In this document: piece by piece, positions 10,016-20,249 of the stretch | How positions within the stretch are numbered: position 1 is the stretch's first letter | Layout of the letters: each line of letters opens with the position of its first letter | Assembly: GCA_033064195.1 (NCBI GenBank) | Contig: JARBJD010000587.1 | Span: 1-31,207, forward strand | Direction: 5' to 3' | Length of the DNA: 31,207 nucleotides | DNA from: Blattamonas nauphoetae | Taxonomy: Eukaryota; Preaxostyla; Oxymonadida | The notes under the pieces: generated by a model | Databases searched by the model: none | The model's input: only the letters and a program-made list of their open reading frames with translations | What the model was told of the DNA's origin: nothing | Position numbers and translations under genes: made by a program

Positions 10016-10759
10016 TTGGAAAGCCCTGATCGCAACAGTGTGAATGTCCTCGTGGGAAATAGAGGAAGTGGGAAAACATTCAATGCTCTTCGAGAGGTTG
10101 CCAAGCTACAGAATGTTCAAGTCAGAAATGAACTGTTTCACCTCTTTGTCTTCGTCACTGATAAGAACATTGATCCAACCTTCGACAAATTCAAACCAAT
10201 ACTGAACGTTCCATATGTGAAAGTCAAATACGATGATGCACTTCCATTTCTATTGGAACTCTCAGAATCGAAAGCTGCGTATGAAGAAATTATTGACAAT
10301 CAATGGCAGAATAGAATCACTGATGAATGCAGGGAGGATCTCTTTGACTCACTTTACATCGATGATTTCTCAGTGAAGAATCTCCAAACGATTATCCTCT
10401 TGGATGACTGTCGCAGAATTCTTGGGGAACGTAGAACATCCAAAAATAGAATGACAATGATGGACTTATTATTGGAGAATCGACAACCAAAGTTCACATT
10501 CTTTCTGACGATGCATGAGCTCTTCAGTTTGTCAGCAGATATGAAGTCAAACATTGATTCAATGTGGATCTTTGGAGGCTTCAATAAAGAACGAATCAGT
10601 AGAGTCTATCCTCAATTGAACTCTCCCATTGATATTCGACAATTCTGGAATGTCTATCAACGAAAACAAAAATGTGAAGCAGTCATTCTTCGATACAACA
10701 CAGATGGAGTAGCACTGACTGAGATCAACAAAGATGGACTAATCAGAAGGGTCTGTTAA
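10016..10759 (+). CDS. Polinton DNA-packaging ATPase (FtsK/HerA, A32-like)
   Basis: This is the genome-packaging ATPase that pumps element DNA into capsids in the Polinton/adintovirus/virophage lineage. Walker A is GNRGSGKT at residues 14-21 and Walker B is IILLDD at about 126-131. They are followed by a segment matching the sensor region of A32-type ATPases (LLLENRQPKFTFFLTMHEL). The length, about 247 residues, is typical. The counted frame begins at a TTG at 10016; the frame stays open upstream to about 9929 without an ATG, so the true start is uncertain. It is the only core gene on the plus strand, and its end overlaps the convergent 108-aa gene by 21 bp. Confidence 0.85.
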   Translation: MESPDRNSVNVLVGNRGSGKTFNALREVAKLQNVQVRNELFHLFVFVTDKNIDPTFDKFKPILNVPYVKVKYDDALPFLLELSESKAAYEEIIDNQWQNRITDECREDLFDSLYIDDFSVKNLQTIILLDDCRRILGERRTSKNRMTMMDLLLENRQPKFTFFLTMHELFSLSADMKSNIDSMWIFGGFNKERISRVYPQLNSPIDIRQFWNVYQRKQKCEAVILRYNTDGVALTEINKDGLIRRVC

Positions 10760-11065
10760 TTCTTGGATAAGGTTACCAATTGAGTCAGTCAGCGCTCGAA
10801 TTGATTCTTCAATGTCAGATAATCTTTGATCAATCGAGAGTGAATTAGGAGGAGTGGAAGCATCAACATATCGTTTCCTCAGTGCTATCTCACCTCTTAT
10901 TTTTGTTATTCGATATCCATCAATTTGAATCATCCTATTCAGTTTCTGAGTTGTGTACTCATTCAGTTCTTTTCTATTCTTCTCCAAGTATCTCTGAAAG
11001 TCGTGGATGTTTGTGAACTCCTTTTGTTCTGGATCAAACGGTTCTAAAATTGTCAGTGATGTCAT
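10739..11065 (-). CDS. Small charged coiled-coil Polinton protein (108 aa)
   Basis: The protein starts MTSLTILEPFDPEQKEFTNI after the T-rich motif (11068-11082). Residues 25-70 are highly charged (EKNRKELNEYTTQKLNRMI, then an RKR cluster). Residues 80-105 have a heptad-like pattern (LSDIEESIRALTDSIGNLIQ) that suggests a short coiled coil and oligomerisation. Its 3' end overlaps the end of the convergent ATPase gene by 21 bp, so both genes probably use closely spaced or shared poly(A) sites. No known family recognised. A structural adaptor or DNA-binding accessory role would fit the size and charge, but this is a guess. Confidence 0.6.
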   Translation of the reverse strand: MTSLTILEPFDPEQKEFTNIHDFQRYLEKNRKELNEYTTQKLNRMIQIDGYRITKIRGEIALRKRYVDASTPPNSLSIDQRLSDIEESIRALTDSIGNLIQELTDPSD

Positions 11066-11131
11066 TTATGTCAAATAAAAATATCTGAAACATTTTCGAA
11101 AACGAACAAAGTTCTCAGATCGAAGATCGCA

Positions 11132-13054
11132 CTACGCGAGACCGAATTCAGCAATGAACTCTGGAGTTAAGTCGTCAATAGAGTCTGCATGGAACTTTGT
11201 GTGTTGGATTGGAACGTAGACAACTTTTGACAGACAGGTGAGTCCATTCAGTAGTGTAGCTACCACATTCCCGTGCTTGTATTCGATGAATTTCCCCACG
11301 AATTGAAACTGCCTTCTCTTCTTCTGAAACTTGGCAACAGTCTTGTCCAGATCAAGATGAATCAGTAGAATGTTTCCTGGTTTGTATTTCCATAACATCT
11401 GTGTTGTCTGTTGCTTTTGGATGTTCTTTAATTGTTCTTCACAACTGGAGATATACAGAGCTTCGATTTCACGATTGTTTTGTGCTTGTTGTGGGGTGAA
11501 TTTATTCCAGTACGCTCGATGAGGAGTCATGTTGTAGTATTCCACCATCTGATTCATCAAGGAATGATTGGCCATTTGTGTTGCATTGTCTTGGAATCCA
11601 TCTCTGATTGTTCTGATCACTCGATCGACAATTCTATTGTGATTTGTGAATGGCGAACTTGTGAAATATGTACTGACATTCAGATCCTTGAAAAACTCTG
11701 ATGCTTCTCGACTTGTCCATGCTGCTTCACCATCACCTCGAATGTTGTTGACATGAACTCCACGATGATTAACCAGATCGTTGATTGCAGTCTTGACTTT
11801 GCTCCATGATTTATCCAGAACAGGAATGACAACCAGGTATTTAGTGTTAATGTTGATTGCGAAGAGGTATATCTGAAGTCCTGTTTTCGACGTTGGTGAT
11901 TGGATAAAAACGAGATCAATTTCCCATGATCCAAACTTGGGAGAAAAGTATGGTCTATCACAATTCTGAGGAACCTTTCTGTCTGATGTCTTCTGTGGAT
12001 CACCTGTAATTGCTTTCGACATGAACTGCATTTTTGATCGAAATGGATACACTATTTTTTCCGTTGTTTTTGGCATCGTTGGTGGATCAATTCTCATTCT
12101 GTCACCTCCTTTCTCTCTCTGAATTTTCCTCGGATGTGCAGCACTCCATCTGTGATCATATTCCTCATACCAATCCTGAAATGATCTTCCTCCGAATGGG
12201 ATTTGTTTTGTGTGAGTCAGTATGAAGTTAAGATCTTCGTTCGCAATCTTTCTGTTTATCGAGGCTCGAACGAATGTGTCTCTGTTCATTTTATTTGCAT
12301 CCAGAATGTGTGATGTAATAAAGTGTTCCATCTGCTTTTGATTTTTCATTATTGAGTTCTCAGCTTTGATCTGTTCATCTTCTGAATCGTTTCTCTGTTG
12401 ATGATCAAACAATCCCTTCATTTGTGCCAACTTATTGAGCACTTGCTGTGTCGTCGGTTCGTAGTGTCTGATCTCTCTCACAGGGTGTTTGAATGGAGTT
12501 GTTCTGATTGACATTGGTGGATTGGGAATTATGTCATCATCGTCCTCCTCTTCAAATCTCCTCTCCTTCATTGGATATTCATATTCAAACCCCATTGATT
12601 TCAAGTTTCTCTTCTGTCCAATTTTGATTGGAGATTCAGGTGATTCTATTGCTATTGGTCTTTGCACTGGAATTGGTATTGGTCTTGCCTCTGCAGGCCT
12701 TCGAATCCGTGGTGAAAAATTCACTCTCTGAGTCACCTCGTGATGATAAAATTGATATGCTTCGAATGCAAGTTTAGCAGTGCTATCCCGAATACGAACT
12801 CCTAGGAAGTTGCTTACAAATTGTTGAACTACTCTTCTTCCATCAGGTAGTGATAATTCAGGAGATTAACCTCCATTGAACCAATCCTCGAAGTATGTTT
12901 CATCATTTCCATCAAAAGGTCCATTAGAATCAGCGCCATTATAGACAGGTAAAACGTTCGTTAAAGTCCATTTCTTTTCGACTATTTCGTTTTTGGAATG
13001 CTGTGTGCACCGAAGTAACCTATTCACTAAAGTATTAATCTGTCGTGTATTCAT
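11132..13054 (-). pseudogene. Polinton retroviral-type (rve) integrase, about one break
   Basis: This is a DDE-family integrase that would insert the linear element DNA into host chromosomes. The core shows SWEIDLVFIQ, then the beta-strand region YLFAININTKYLVVIPVLDK, then NIRGDGEAAW, then the helix after SPFTNHNRIVDRVIRT, in the order of the RNase H-like rve domain. The C-terminal third (KYKPGNILLIHLDLDK ... GKFIEYKHGNVVATLL) looks like the SH3/chromo-like DNA-binding tail of Polinton integrases. The N-terminal part is Pro/Arg/Glu-rich and probably disordered; a short palindromic repeat lies in it at 12681-12714. The T-rich start motif precedes the ATG at 13054. The copy is a fossil with roughly one break. 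Confidence 0.85.
12681..12714 (+). repeat. Short palindromic repeat, copy c (within the integrase gene)
   Basis: The sequence begins GGTCTTGCCTCTGCAGGCCT and continues TCGAATCCGTGGTGA. The first 19 bases match copy a with one gap. It falls in the disordered N-terminal part of the integrase gene. Confidence 0.5.
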
Positions 13055-13077
13055 TTATACAAAAATAAAGTTTGTGT

Positions 13078-16000
13078 TTATTCAATTATAAAATCAGTAG
13101 CTTTCAGTCCATGAATGAATGGAGGACACGATTCATTTTCAAGTACGATTGCTTTCAGATGGATTCCACTGAGACTGAGTTTCTGTTGTTGTATTTTCGC
13201 AATCTCAAATCCATTGGTGTCCTCTACACTCACGACTCTTCTCGTCTGAAAGTTCAGTGTTGTAGTCACAGTTTTCTCTCCATTAAGACATTTCACATAA
13301 TCGTCACTTGTGATATTTGTTTTCTTTAGAGACACTCCTTTGATCTTACATTTCTCATCGAGAGAGTAACACTTGGGTGCAAGACAGATCATCTGTTCAC
13401 CTTCCTTTTCAATTGCTAATCCCAACAGCTTCTTCTCATCATCAACTCCTTTTTCAGGATTGGGGAACCATTCATATTTGTGTGCATCATAGAATTCCTT
13501 ATCAGCAATAACATGTTCAAATTGTTGATGGATTCCAGCATTTGGATCTCCACTAATTGCCCAATAAGCAGAATCAGTATCACCCTCACAGAAATGAATC
13601 TTGTTCATGTCTAGACATTTGTACATGAAGTTGTAGATGAAATTCAGATACCAGAACTTGGCATTGTCGAGTGTGAATACTGCTTCTTGCAGACATGTTT
13701 TACATGATGCTTTCTCTCTGTCTTCGATCACAATGTAGTTGTCCTCATTGATCTCTCTTGTCGCTACAAATCCTTTCATCATCTGTTTCAAATACGTTCT
13801 CTTCTCATTGCAGATTGTGATTGAGTTGTACTTCTCAGTGTTCATTCCATCGTATCCATAACTTCCATTGAGGTTGGTCTTGCAGAATTGTTCCTTTCCT
13901 TTATTTCCAACCTTCATTGCTTCAATTCGATCATTCATGAACGATGTCACAAATGGTTCAAATCCAGCATGTCTCGAGAACACCATCACACTCTTTACGT
14001 CATCAATAATGAAGTGGCAGTAGTCGATGAGGAACCACAGATAGTATGTCGAAAAGAACATATACTGATCGTGAGTGCTCAAGAGTTGAGTCAGTTTTCT
14101 TTGTTTGTCATCAGTCTTCAATCCATGCTTCTTCATCAACGAATAGGTCTTCTCTCCAATGTTCTCTTCAGTCGTATTGACAATGATGTTTCTGAAGATT
14201 GGTGGGAAGTTAATGAAATCATTTGTGTACTGTTCATCGATATGTCCTTTCAGTTCTGCAACAAACAGTGTCTTCTGATTCTTGTCTTCAATAATCTTAC
14301 GACATTCTTTATCTCCTGTTGCGGTGAATAAGCATCGTCCTGGCATGTACATTCTGTGTTTAGTGTACGGATTGTTCTTGTTCTTGATTGATGAAAAAGC
14401 ACTTGGATAAAGTGAATTAAAGTCAACACCACAGACATGAGTCATTTTGTGTTCTGTGTCCTTGGAGATAACTTTTCCATCTTCATATGTGAAGTGATTG
14501 ATTGGTGTCACGTCTTTGATGTTCTGTCTGTGCTGAACATTCGACAATCCACCAGTCGCTGCTGCTCTCAGTTTATGGTAGGTCTGTTCATGTGTCAGAG
14601 TCATAGGTAATGATTTCCAGATACAGTACTTCTTCAGTTGAATTCTCAATCTTGTGAGATGTTCATCTTTGTCTGACTTGTATGTGTTGCAGAAATCACA
14701 GCAGATCTTCACGTTCTCTTTTGAATGACCTTTTGAATTGTCGATTCTATCCAGTGTAGGTCGTACAGCTTGTGAGAAGTGACTCTTGCAGATGTAGCAT
14801 ACTCTCTTACACTGTTGAACAAACCAATCGTAATCTGCTTCAGTGACATTTTAATCAGTGCTGCGATGTGCTTTCTGGTCTTGATAAATGTACGATGCAA
14901 CCTTGTATTTCCAATATTGCTTAGTGATTTTTATTTCACCAGATTGATCCACTCCATTGAAATCATCATCAATATCAAAGTCCTTGTAGGCACATGCATA
15001 TTTGATTGCTGAAGCATTCGCTGACAATGAAAGATTGTGCAACATATCCACCTTGTATTGGAAGTTCAGATCAATGAGATTATCCAATGGTGCAATCATA
15101 CATTCGACGTCTCTGATATTGTAGAACTTGAGGTAATCCCATCGATTCTTGAATCCTTGTTTGTTCCAATCATCAAGGTAAAGTTGGTAATCGGTGTCGG
15201 ACATTTCACTATTGTTCAGACTGGAGTAGAATTCATACTTGGAGAATGGTTCTTGTTTGTTCAGCACTGCATCGTAGTCTGATGAATCAAATGATTCGTA
15301 AGCAAAGAATGATTTCTGAAGTGTGGTCTTGCCTTTGCAAGGCGTCGAGCTCTCGGCGAGAGTGTTTCCTCCGAAGGCTTTCACTGCATTATCCAAAGTC
15401 ATCGGTCCTGTGTATGACATCATGTCAATGAAGCGGAGCACCTGTTGTGTTCTCTCATGTCTGATCAAAACTTGTTTGTACTTGGTAGTTGATCCAAGAA
15501 AGCTCACCACTTTCCAATCCTTGTCGACGAGATCTCGGAAGATGAGATTGATGTCAAATCTGGAGCTGTTGAATCCAATCACACTGACTTCATTCTGAGA
15601 TGGAATTTCTGGGTCTTCGTAGTAGTTGTCCTGTCGAACTGTCTCTGCATATTTGAAGAGTTCTCTGATCCATTGCTTCACAAAGTCTTTTCCATCTCGA
15701 AGATCAAAGTAGATTGATTCCACACCTGATTTTGATTTTATTGCTGATGCAACAGAGAGAGGTTTCAAATGTGAGATCAACTGTGTGTTGTCATCAGAGA
15801 ATAAATTGTCAAGAATGAGATCTTCCATCGTTTCGAAATCGTAAGTGATGTAGTATTGTGTTGGCTTGAATTCATCTTGTCTCTTGTGTGCCATCAGAAA
15901 TTCATAAGTTCTATTGTTGAGGATATGTGGAACATATGGTCTTGGTGTTTTGTCAAGAGTGATCTTCTTCACATGTTTTCCATCAAGTTCTTTGCACTCT

Positions 16001-17469
16001 TTGAGATGCTTCTCGTAGTATGTCTTGAAGTGAGAATCCTTGACTTGGAATCCTCTTGACTGACAATAAGGACAGAGTTTGTATCCAGTGATTTTCTCAG
16101 GATCAACAATGAACATCACATGAACGAGAGTTGCAGTAAGTGGAATCATCAGGATGGGAAGAACACGAGCATCATCATTTTCGTTGACATACGATTGACT
16201 TAGGAAATATCGCTTCTTGTCTTCATCGAACTCATAAATGTGAACAGTGATGTTGAATACATGCATCGCTTCCTCAATGTCACATGCAATATCAAATCCA
16301 GGATATTTTCGCAAATGTTCAGTTAATTGATGTGGCTTCAGGTGGGTCAGATTCTTCGATTCTGCGAACAATCTTTTTGCTTCAACGTTTCTCATGTTTA
16401 TTGATATCTTCTTCCCTGGAACTTCTGGAAGTGTGAGGAACGACAATGATTGAAAGAAGCAGATGTTGAACTCAGAATCGATGTACCGAACGTTTCTCGT
16501 TTTGATGTGTTCAGTGAGAATCGCATTTGCTTTTCCTGCAACTGGGAATCGATAGACTGCAACCAGAATGGAGTGGAATGCTATGTACATTGTCTTCGTA
16601 TCCATCAGTGTTCTCTCCTGTGATTCTTTGATCAGATTGATCGCATATTTTGAATACTCATTGATGTCTCCTGAACTTCTGATCACCGTTGGGAAACTCT
16701 TTGATGTGTTCTCCAATTCTGGTCTGAAGTCTTTGTAAGTTGTCTCATCTTTGTCTTTTCTCTCGATGATCTTTCCAAAGTCAATACTAATCTTGAATGG
16801 ATGGTCTTTCTCTTTGTCGAACACTGCTTTGATGAATGTTGTGATTTCTTCAACGTTCTTCAGATGATTGTGGAAGTACAGTTGATATGGTTTTCCATTA
16901 TCTTCAACCTTCTCAACCTCATTCTTTTTGAACTTCCTTCGTGCATTCATGAGACAAGAATTGAATGCTGCTTTGTCACGTGGTTCAGCGAGTAATATGC
17001 ATTCTTCAAATCCATCAAAGGTCTGCACTTCTCTCTTTTCCATTTGTTCATTTTTCTTTTGAATGATCAACAGATTCTTCATCCAATGATCCATCAGTTT
17101 CTCTTCAATTGATTTCAATTTCCACGTCATTCTGAACACTTGCTTCTTCATTTCATCTTTGTTCACTCTTGGATTTGCTTTCATGTTCTCAACAATCATT
17201 CGGTGAGCGAGTCGATCTTCTGACGCCATCTGTTGTCGAAGTTTCACTTGTTCAAAAAAATCTGGAATGAGATTGAGATCGAGATTCTTTATTGGATGTG
17301 GAAACTCGAGATCTGTGTGTTGAAGCATATTCAGAAGAAATGAACGATGATGTTGATAATTCTTAATGTCAGGATTGTAGATTCGACCATCACTAAATTG
17401 AAACTGTGTGTTCGGAAAGAGGTCTCGAATTTCTTGAATTCTATTTTTGATTGGTTGTAGCAGTGCCAT
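13078..17469 (-). pseudogene. Polinton protein-primed DNA polymerase B with OTU-like N-terminal module, about one break
   Basis: This is the self-replication polymerase. The exonuclease motifs are visible: ITYDFETMED (Exo I, about residues 541-550), VIGFNSSRFDINL (Exo II) and YLKFYNIRDVECM (Exo III). The palm motifs follow: VCGVDFNSLYPSAF, KTNLNGSYGYDG and EGDTDSAYWAI. This order is that of protein-primed family B polymerases. Upstream, residues about 330-457 look like an OTU-type cysteine-protease fold (SEFNICFFQSLSFL near the start, LVHVMFIVD at the end). A CPYC...H...H...C putative zinc finger follows at 466-492. The first 320 residues are helical and charged. A short palindromic repeat lies at 15325-15364. 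The T-rich motif precedes the ATG at 17469. The reading frame has about one break, so the copy is a fossil. Confidence 0.9.
15325..15364 (+). repeat. Short palindromic repeat, copy b (within the polymerase gene)
   Basis: The sequence begins GGTCTTGCCTTTGCAAGGCG and continues TCGAGCTCTCGGCGAGAGTG. It contains two hairpin-capable parts, GCCTT-TGC-AAGGC and CTCTCG-G-CGAGAG. It encodes an extra segment (TLAESSTPCKGK) between the Exo II and Exo III regions. Confidence 0.6.
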
Positions 17470-17490
17470 TTACTACAAAATAAAAAATCA
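17462..17490 (-). promoter_or_regulatory. T-rich start-proximal motif of Polinton genes (example at the polymerase)
   Basis: Read on the minus strand, the sequence before the polymerase ATG is TTTTTTATTTTGTAGTAA. The same arrangement, TTTTTATTTT, a few bases, TATAA or TAA, then ATG, precedes the starts ending at 1581, 3450, 3779, 4157, 4855, 5861, 11065, 13054, 17902 and 20206. The distance to the ATG is usually under 15 bases, so transcripts probably have very short leaders. Eleven conserved positions across otherwise unrelated genes argue for a shared promoter/initiator. Confidence 0.65.
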
Positions 17491-17512
17491 GAAAATAAAA
17501 AAAGTTGAGCGT

Positions 17513-17902
17513 TTATTTCTGTTTTCTCAGATGGGGCTTTTTCTTAGCAGTCAGCCATGCATCAAGTCTAATTCTGAACACTTCACTTCCGCCAATCTCT
17601 CGATATGTGAATGGAACCAGAACTTTTGTGTACTCACCTACGAGTTCACAATTGTATTTCTTCAGTTCATTTTCAACGAATGATTGAGTATAGTGTCGAC
17701 GTTTCGCTAAGTGAGGTCTGTTTCCTTGATTCCACAACTTTGGTTTTATTCTCCATTCAACTCCCTCATGAACATACGTCACCGGCACATTATTTCTGAC
17801 ATACTCAGAGACCAGCGTACAGTTCTCTTCTCTCATTGATTCAATTAATGCTTGTTCTGAACATACTCGACGTCTTTCCTTGTACATTTCAGTTGGATTC
17901 AT
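17513..17902 (-). CDS. Small Polinton protein with two ~50-aa basic repeat modules (129 aa)
   Basis: Two tandem modules are visible. Each has the pattern ENCxLvxEY, then PVTYxHEGxEWrI, then W, then a basic RPHL.K end; the first covers about residues 25-70 and the second about 75-129. The spacing resembles the treble-clef modules of the DUF723/homing-endonuclease-associated kind (EyxGxxtxixfxCxxCGhew...GxxCPxC), but without the zinc-binding cysteines. That comparison is my inference. It would imply DNA binding. It is a paralogue of the 197-aa protein at 19613-20206 and lies just upstream of the polymerase gene on the same strand with a 43-bp gap. The T-rich start motif precedes the ATG at 17902. 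Confidence 0.65.
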   Translation of the reverse strand: MNPTEMYKERRRVCSEQALIESMREENCTLVSEYVRNNVPVTYVHEGVEWRIKPKLWNQGNRPHLAKRRHYTQSFVENELKKYNCELVGEYTKVLVPFTYREIGGSEVFRIRLDAWLTAKKKPHLRKQK

Positions 17903-17929
17903 TTAATACAAATTAAAAAAGTCAAAAAT

Positions 17930-19610
17930 AAATTTTCTTTCGTTGTTTTCTCAGTTTTGGATTTTTCACTAGAAACGAGGATCAATGGGTTCGATCACTC
18001 ATTTCTCACAAGTGCTTGTTTCGTTCTGATTCTGTGCGTTTTGGATTCTCTTGAAGTTGGAGATCATGATCGTATGCTTCGTTTTTTGGATTTTCCGAAC
18101 TTTTGCAGAGATATTTGAGGTTTCACAACCAGGTCCAGATCTCGGAAAAAGTATGCATTCTTCACCATATCGACATCATTTTTATCTTGTTTCAGCTCTG
18201 TTTTCACTAGTTTCAACCGAATTGTCACTTCATTTTCACTCGTTATGTTTTCATTTTCATGACCACTTCCGTCTTCGTTTTTTCATTGATTATCCTTTTT
18301 AACCATTTCATTCATGTTTCTTTCTCTGTAACTTTTTCTCCAATTCAACACACTAATCTCCGTTAAGTGAAGATTCCGGACTTTTACCGAGATCTCACTT
18401 TCAACGGCTCACTTCATATCTCGGAATTTTTCCGTAATCTTCATCATTTCACGAACATTTTTGAATCATTTTTGTTGTTTTTAAGAGAGATAAACCAGAA
18501 CACAGACCTAATTTTCACTATTGGTGTCACATTTCACGTCATTTTCACGTTCGTCAATTTCCCTCTCAGTTTCATACTTGCCCGTTTCGTTGTTGGTTGT
18601 TTCGCTTTCTTTTACTCTGTTTTTGTGAAAAAAGTGATGAAAAGTTGACTAAAATGATGTGCTAGTGAAGTGAGAACGGCCCACAAAATGGAAGTGATAT
18701 GAGCAAAATGAAGAGGAGTGATGAAGAGATCATATGTGAAATGGGGAGAGAAAGTGATGAAATGAAAGGGACTACAGTCGGTTTTGAAGTGACAAAAACG
18801 GTCAAAAGTTGAGAAGTGAAAACATGAAAAAGTGACTTTATGAGAGAACTATCCGACAAAATCTCCTCAAAATTCGAGCACACCTTACTCATACCGTGAG
18901 AAAGAAGGATTTGAAACGAAATTCAGATCAAAAAATCCATAGTGTCAAAATGTTGGTGCAAGAGTGTCGACAGAGGTGTGATCGAAGAACCGACAAAATG
19001 AAACTAAGGAAATGCACTATACGTCTCGCGTCGACTTATGTTCGTTAAAATGATGCAATAACGGAGTAAATGAAGTGAAAGTAGTGAAATGTGAAAATTC
19101 ATAAAAAAGTGTCCGAATGTAGAGGTGTCAAAAGTTTTCAGAGATGAATGACACAAAAAGACGCCAACTAGCGTTTTCACACCCAAAAACACCATTAGAC
19201 GACGAGAAGTGATCAAAAGGACATAGTCCCGAACGTCCATACCTTTTCTAAAAAAATCTCAAAAAACGCGAAAAAACCTCAATGGGTCGGATCAAACCAA
19301 AAATCTCAGAAGTGCTTTTTATCGAAAATCCTACCTTTCAAAATGATTTCCGTCACAATCAAACGTGTTTGAACACAATTTGAGACATAAAGCGGTTCAT
19401 AGTAGCAAAATCGGAACATCGACTTTTTTCGTCACTTTTTCGACCTAAGTTCGGTACGTAGCTCAACGAATTCTCAACCGATTTTGATCAGGATTGTCTT
19501 GATCGATGACCTACATTGTCCCCGAGATTTTAGAATTTTTTTCAGAATTTTTCGAAATGGTTCTCATGTTGGATTTCAGTGATTTGTGGTCAAAAATAGA
19601 TTTTCAGTAT
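17930..19610. other. Non-coding stretch with a base-skew switch near 18650
   Basis: No convincing gene is present in 1.7 kb between the two paralogous repeat-protein genes. From about 18000 to 18650 the plus strand is pyrimidine-rich with many TTTCAC/TTTCAT words. From about 18660 to 19220 it becomes purine-rich with many GTGAAA/GTGATG/AAGTGA words, so the two halves look like each other's reverse complement in composition without forming a clean hairpin. The last part (19230-19600) is A/T-rich with TTTTTCG words. A short motif, CAATGGGTTCGATCA or a close variant, appears near 17982 and 19280. A replication, packaging or regulatory region of the element is possible; a decayed third gene copy is the alternative. 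Confidence 0.5.
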
Positions 19611-19612
19611 TT

Positions 19613-20206
19613 TCATGACCTTTCGTGGTACTTTCTCAAGTGAGGACGGTCTCCAAAATACAAACAATTGTCCAAGCGAACGTAATACTCATTCTTTGTT
19701 CGTAAATCGCGATATTTGAATGGCTCAAGTACCTTTGTGTATGTTCCAATGAGTTCACAATTCTCTTTTTTCAATTCATTTTCAACAAACGATTGTGTGT
19801 ATCGTTTTCGTTTGTTCTGATGAGTTCTGAATCCTTTCATCCATTTTGATGGGATTACTATCCATTCAATTCCTTCGTGTCGATATGTTACTGGAGTACT
19901 TGAATGAGTGTATTCAGAAATGAGTTCACAATTTTCATTTTTCATTGATTCAATAAGCTTCTCTTTTGTGCAACGATTTGCTGGTCGAAGATATTTCTGA
20001 CGATTCAGATGTGGTCTGTATCCTTTGACGAAACTATTGACGTACACTTGATAAGTTTCATCTGGTTTCTCTTCGAGGTAGTATTCGAAAGTACTTCCAG
20101 TGAGATAAGTTGTTCCTTGTCGATTGAGAGTTGGAGGTGATTTCATTTTCAAATTATCTTTCTCGAGAATTTCTAGGAGTTGTGTTGGTGTCAAGACGCT
20201 GCTCAT
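19613..20206 (-). CDS. Polinton protein with three ~50-aa basic repeat modules (197 aa)
   Basis: The start at 20206 (MSSVLTPTQLLEILEKDN) is chosen because it is the first true ATG and directly follows the T-rich motif. The upstream MYK read-in depends on a TTG. After a short helical N-terminus come three modules. The first, at about 30-78, is divergent and ends in KGYRPHLNRQK. The second, at about 92-137, includes ENCELISEYTHSSTPVTYRH and EGIEWIVIP. The third, at about 145-197, includes ENCELIGTYTKVLEPFKYRD and ends in DRPHLRK. Modules two and three are close to the two modules of the 129-aa protein at 17513. It is probably a DNA-binding protein by analogy with DUF723-like treble-clef modules, but the zinc ligands are absent. 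It is the last gene seen before the right end of the element. Confidence 0.65.
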   Translation of the reverse strand: MSSVLTPTQLLEILEKDNLKMKSPPTLNRQGTTYLTGSTFEYYLEEKPDETYQVYVNSFVKGYRPHLNRQKYLRPANRCTKEKLIESMKNENCELISEYTHSSTPVTYRHEGIEWIVIPSKWMKGFRTHQNKRKRYTQSFVENELKKENCELIGTYTKVLEPFKYRDLRTKNEYYVRLDNCLYFGDRPHLRKYHERS

Positions 20207-20249
20207 TTTATACAAATTAAAAAATTGAATAAAAAAAGAAATCGACGTT

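Noticed and set aside
18051-18648. Phe/His-rich plus-strand frames as membrane proteins
   Set aside because: Their composition follows from the TTTCAC-rich skewed sequence; there is no start motif and no neighbouring support.
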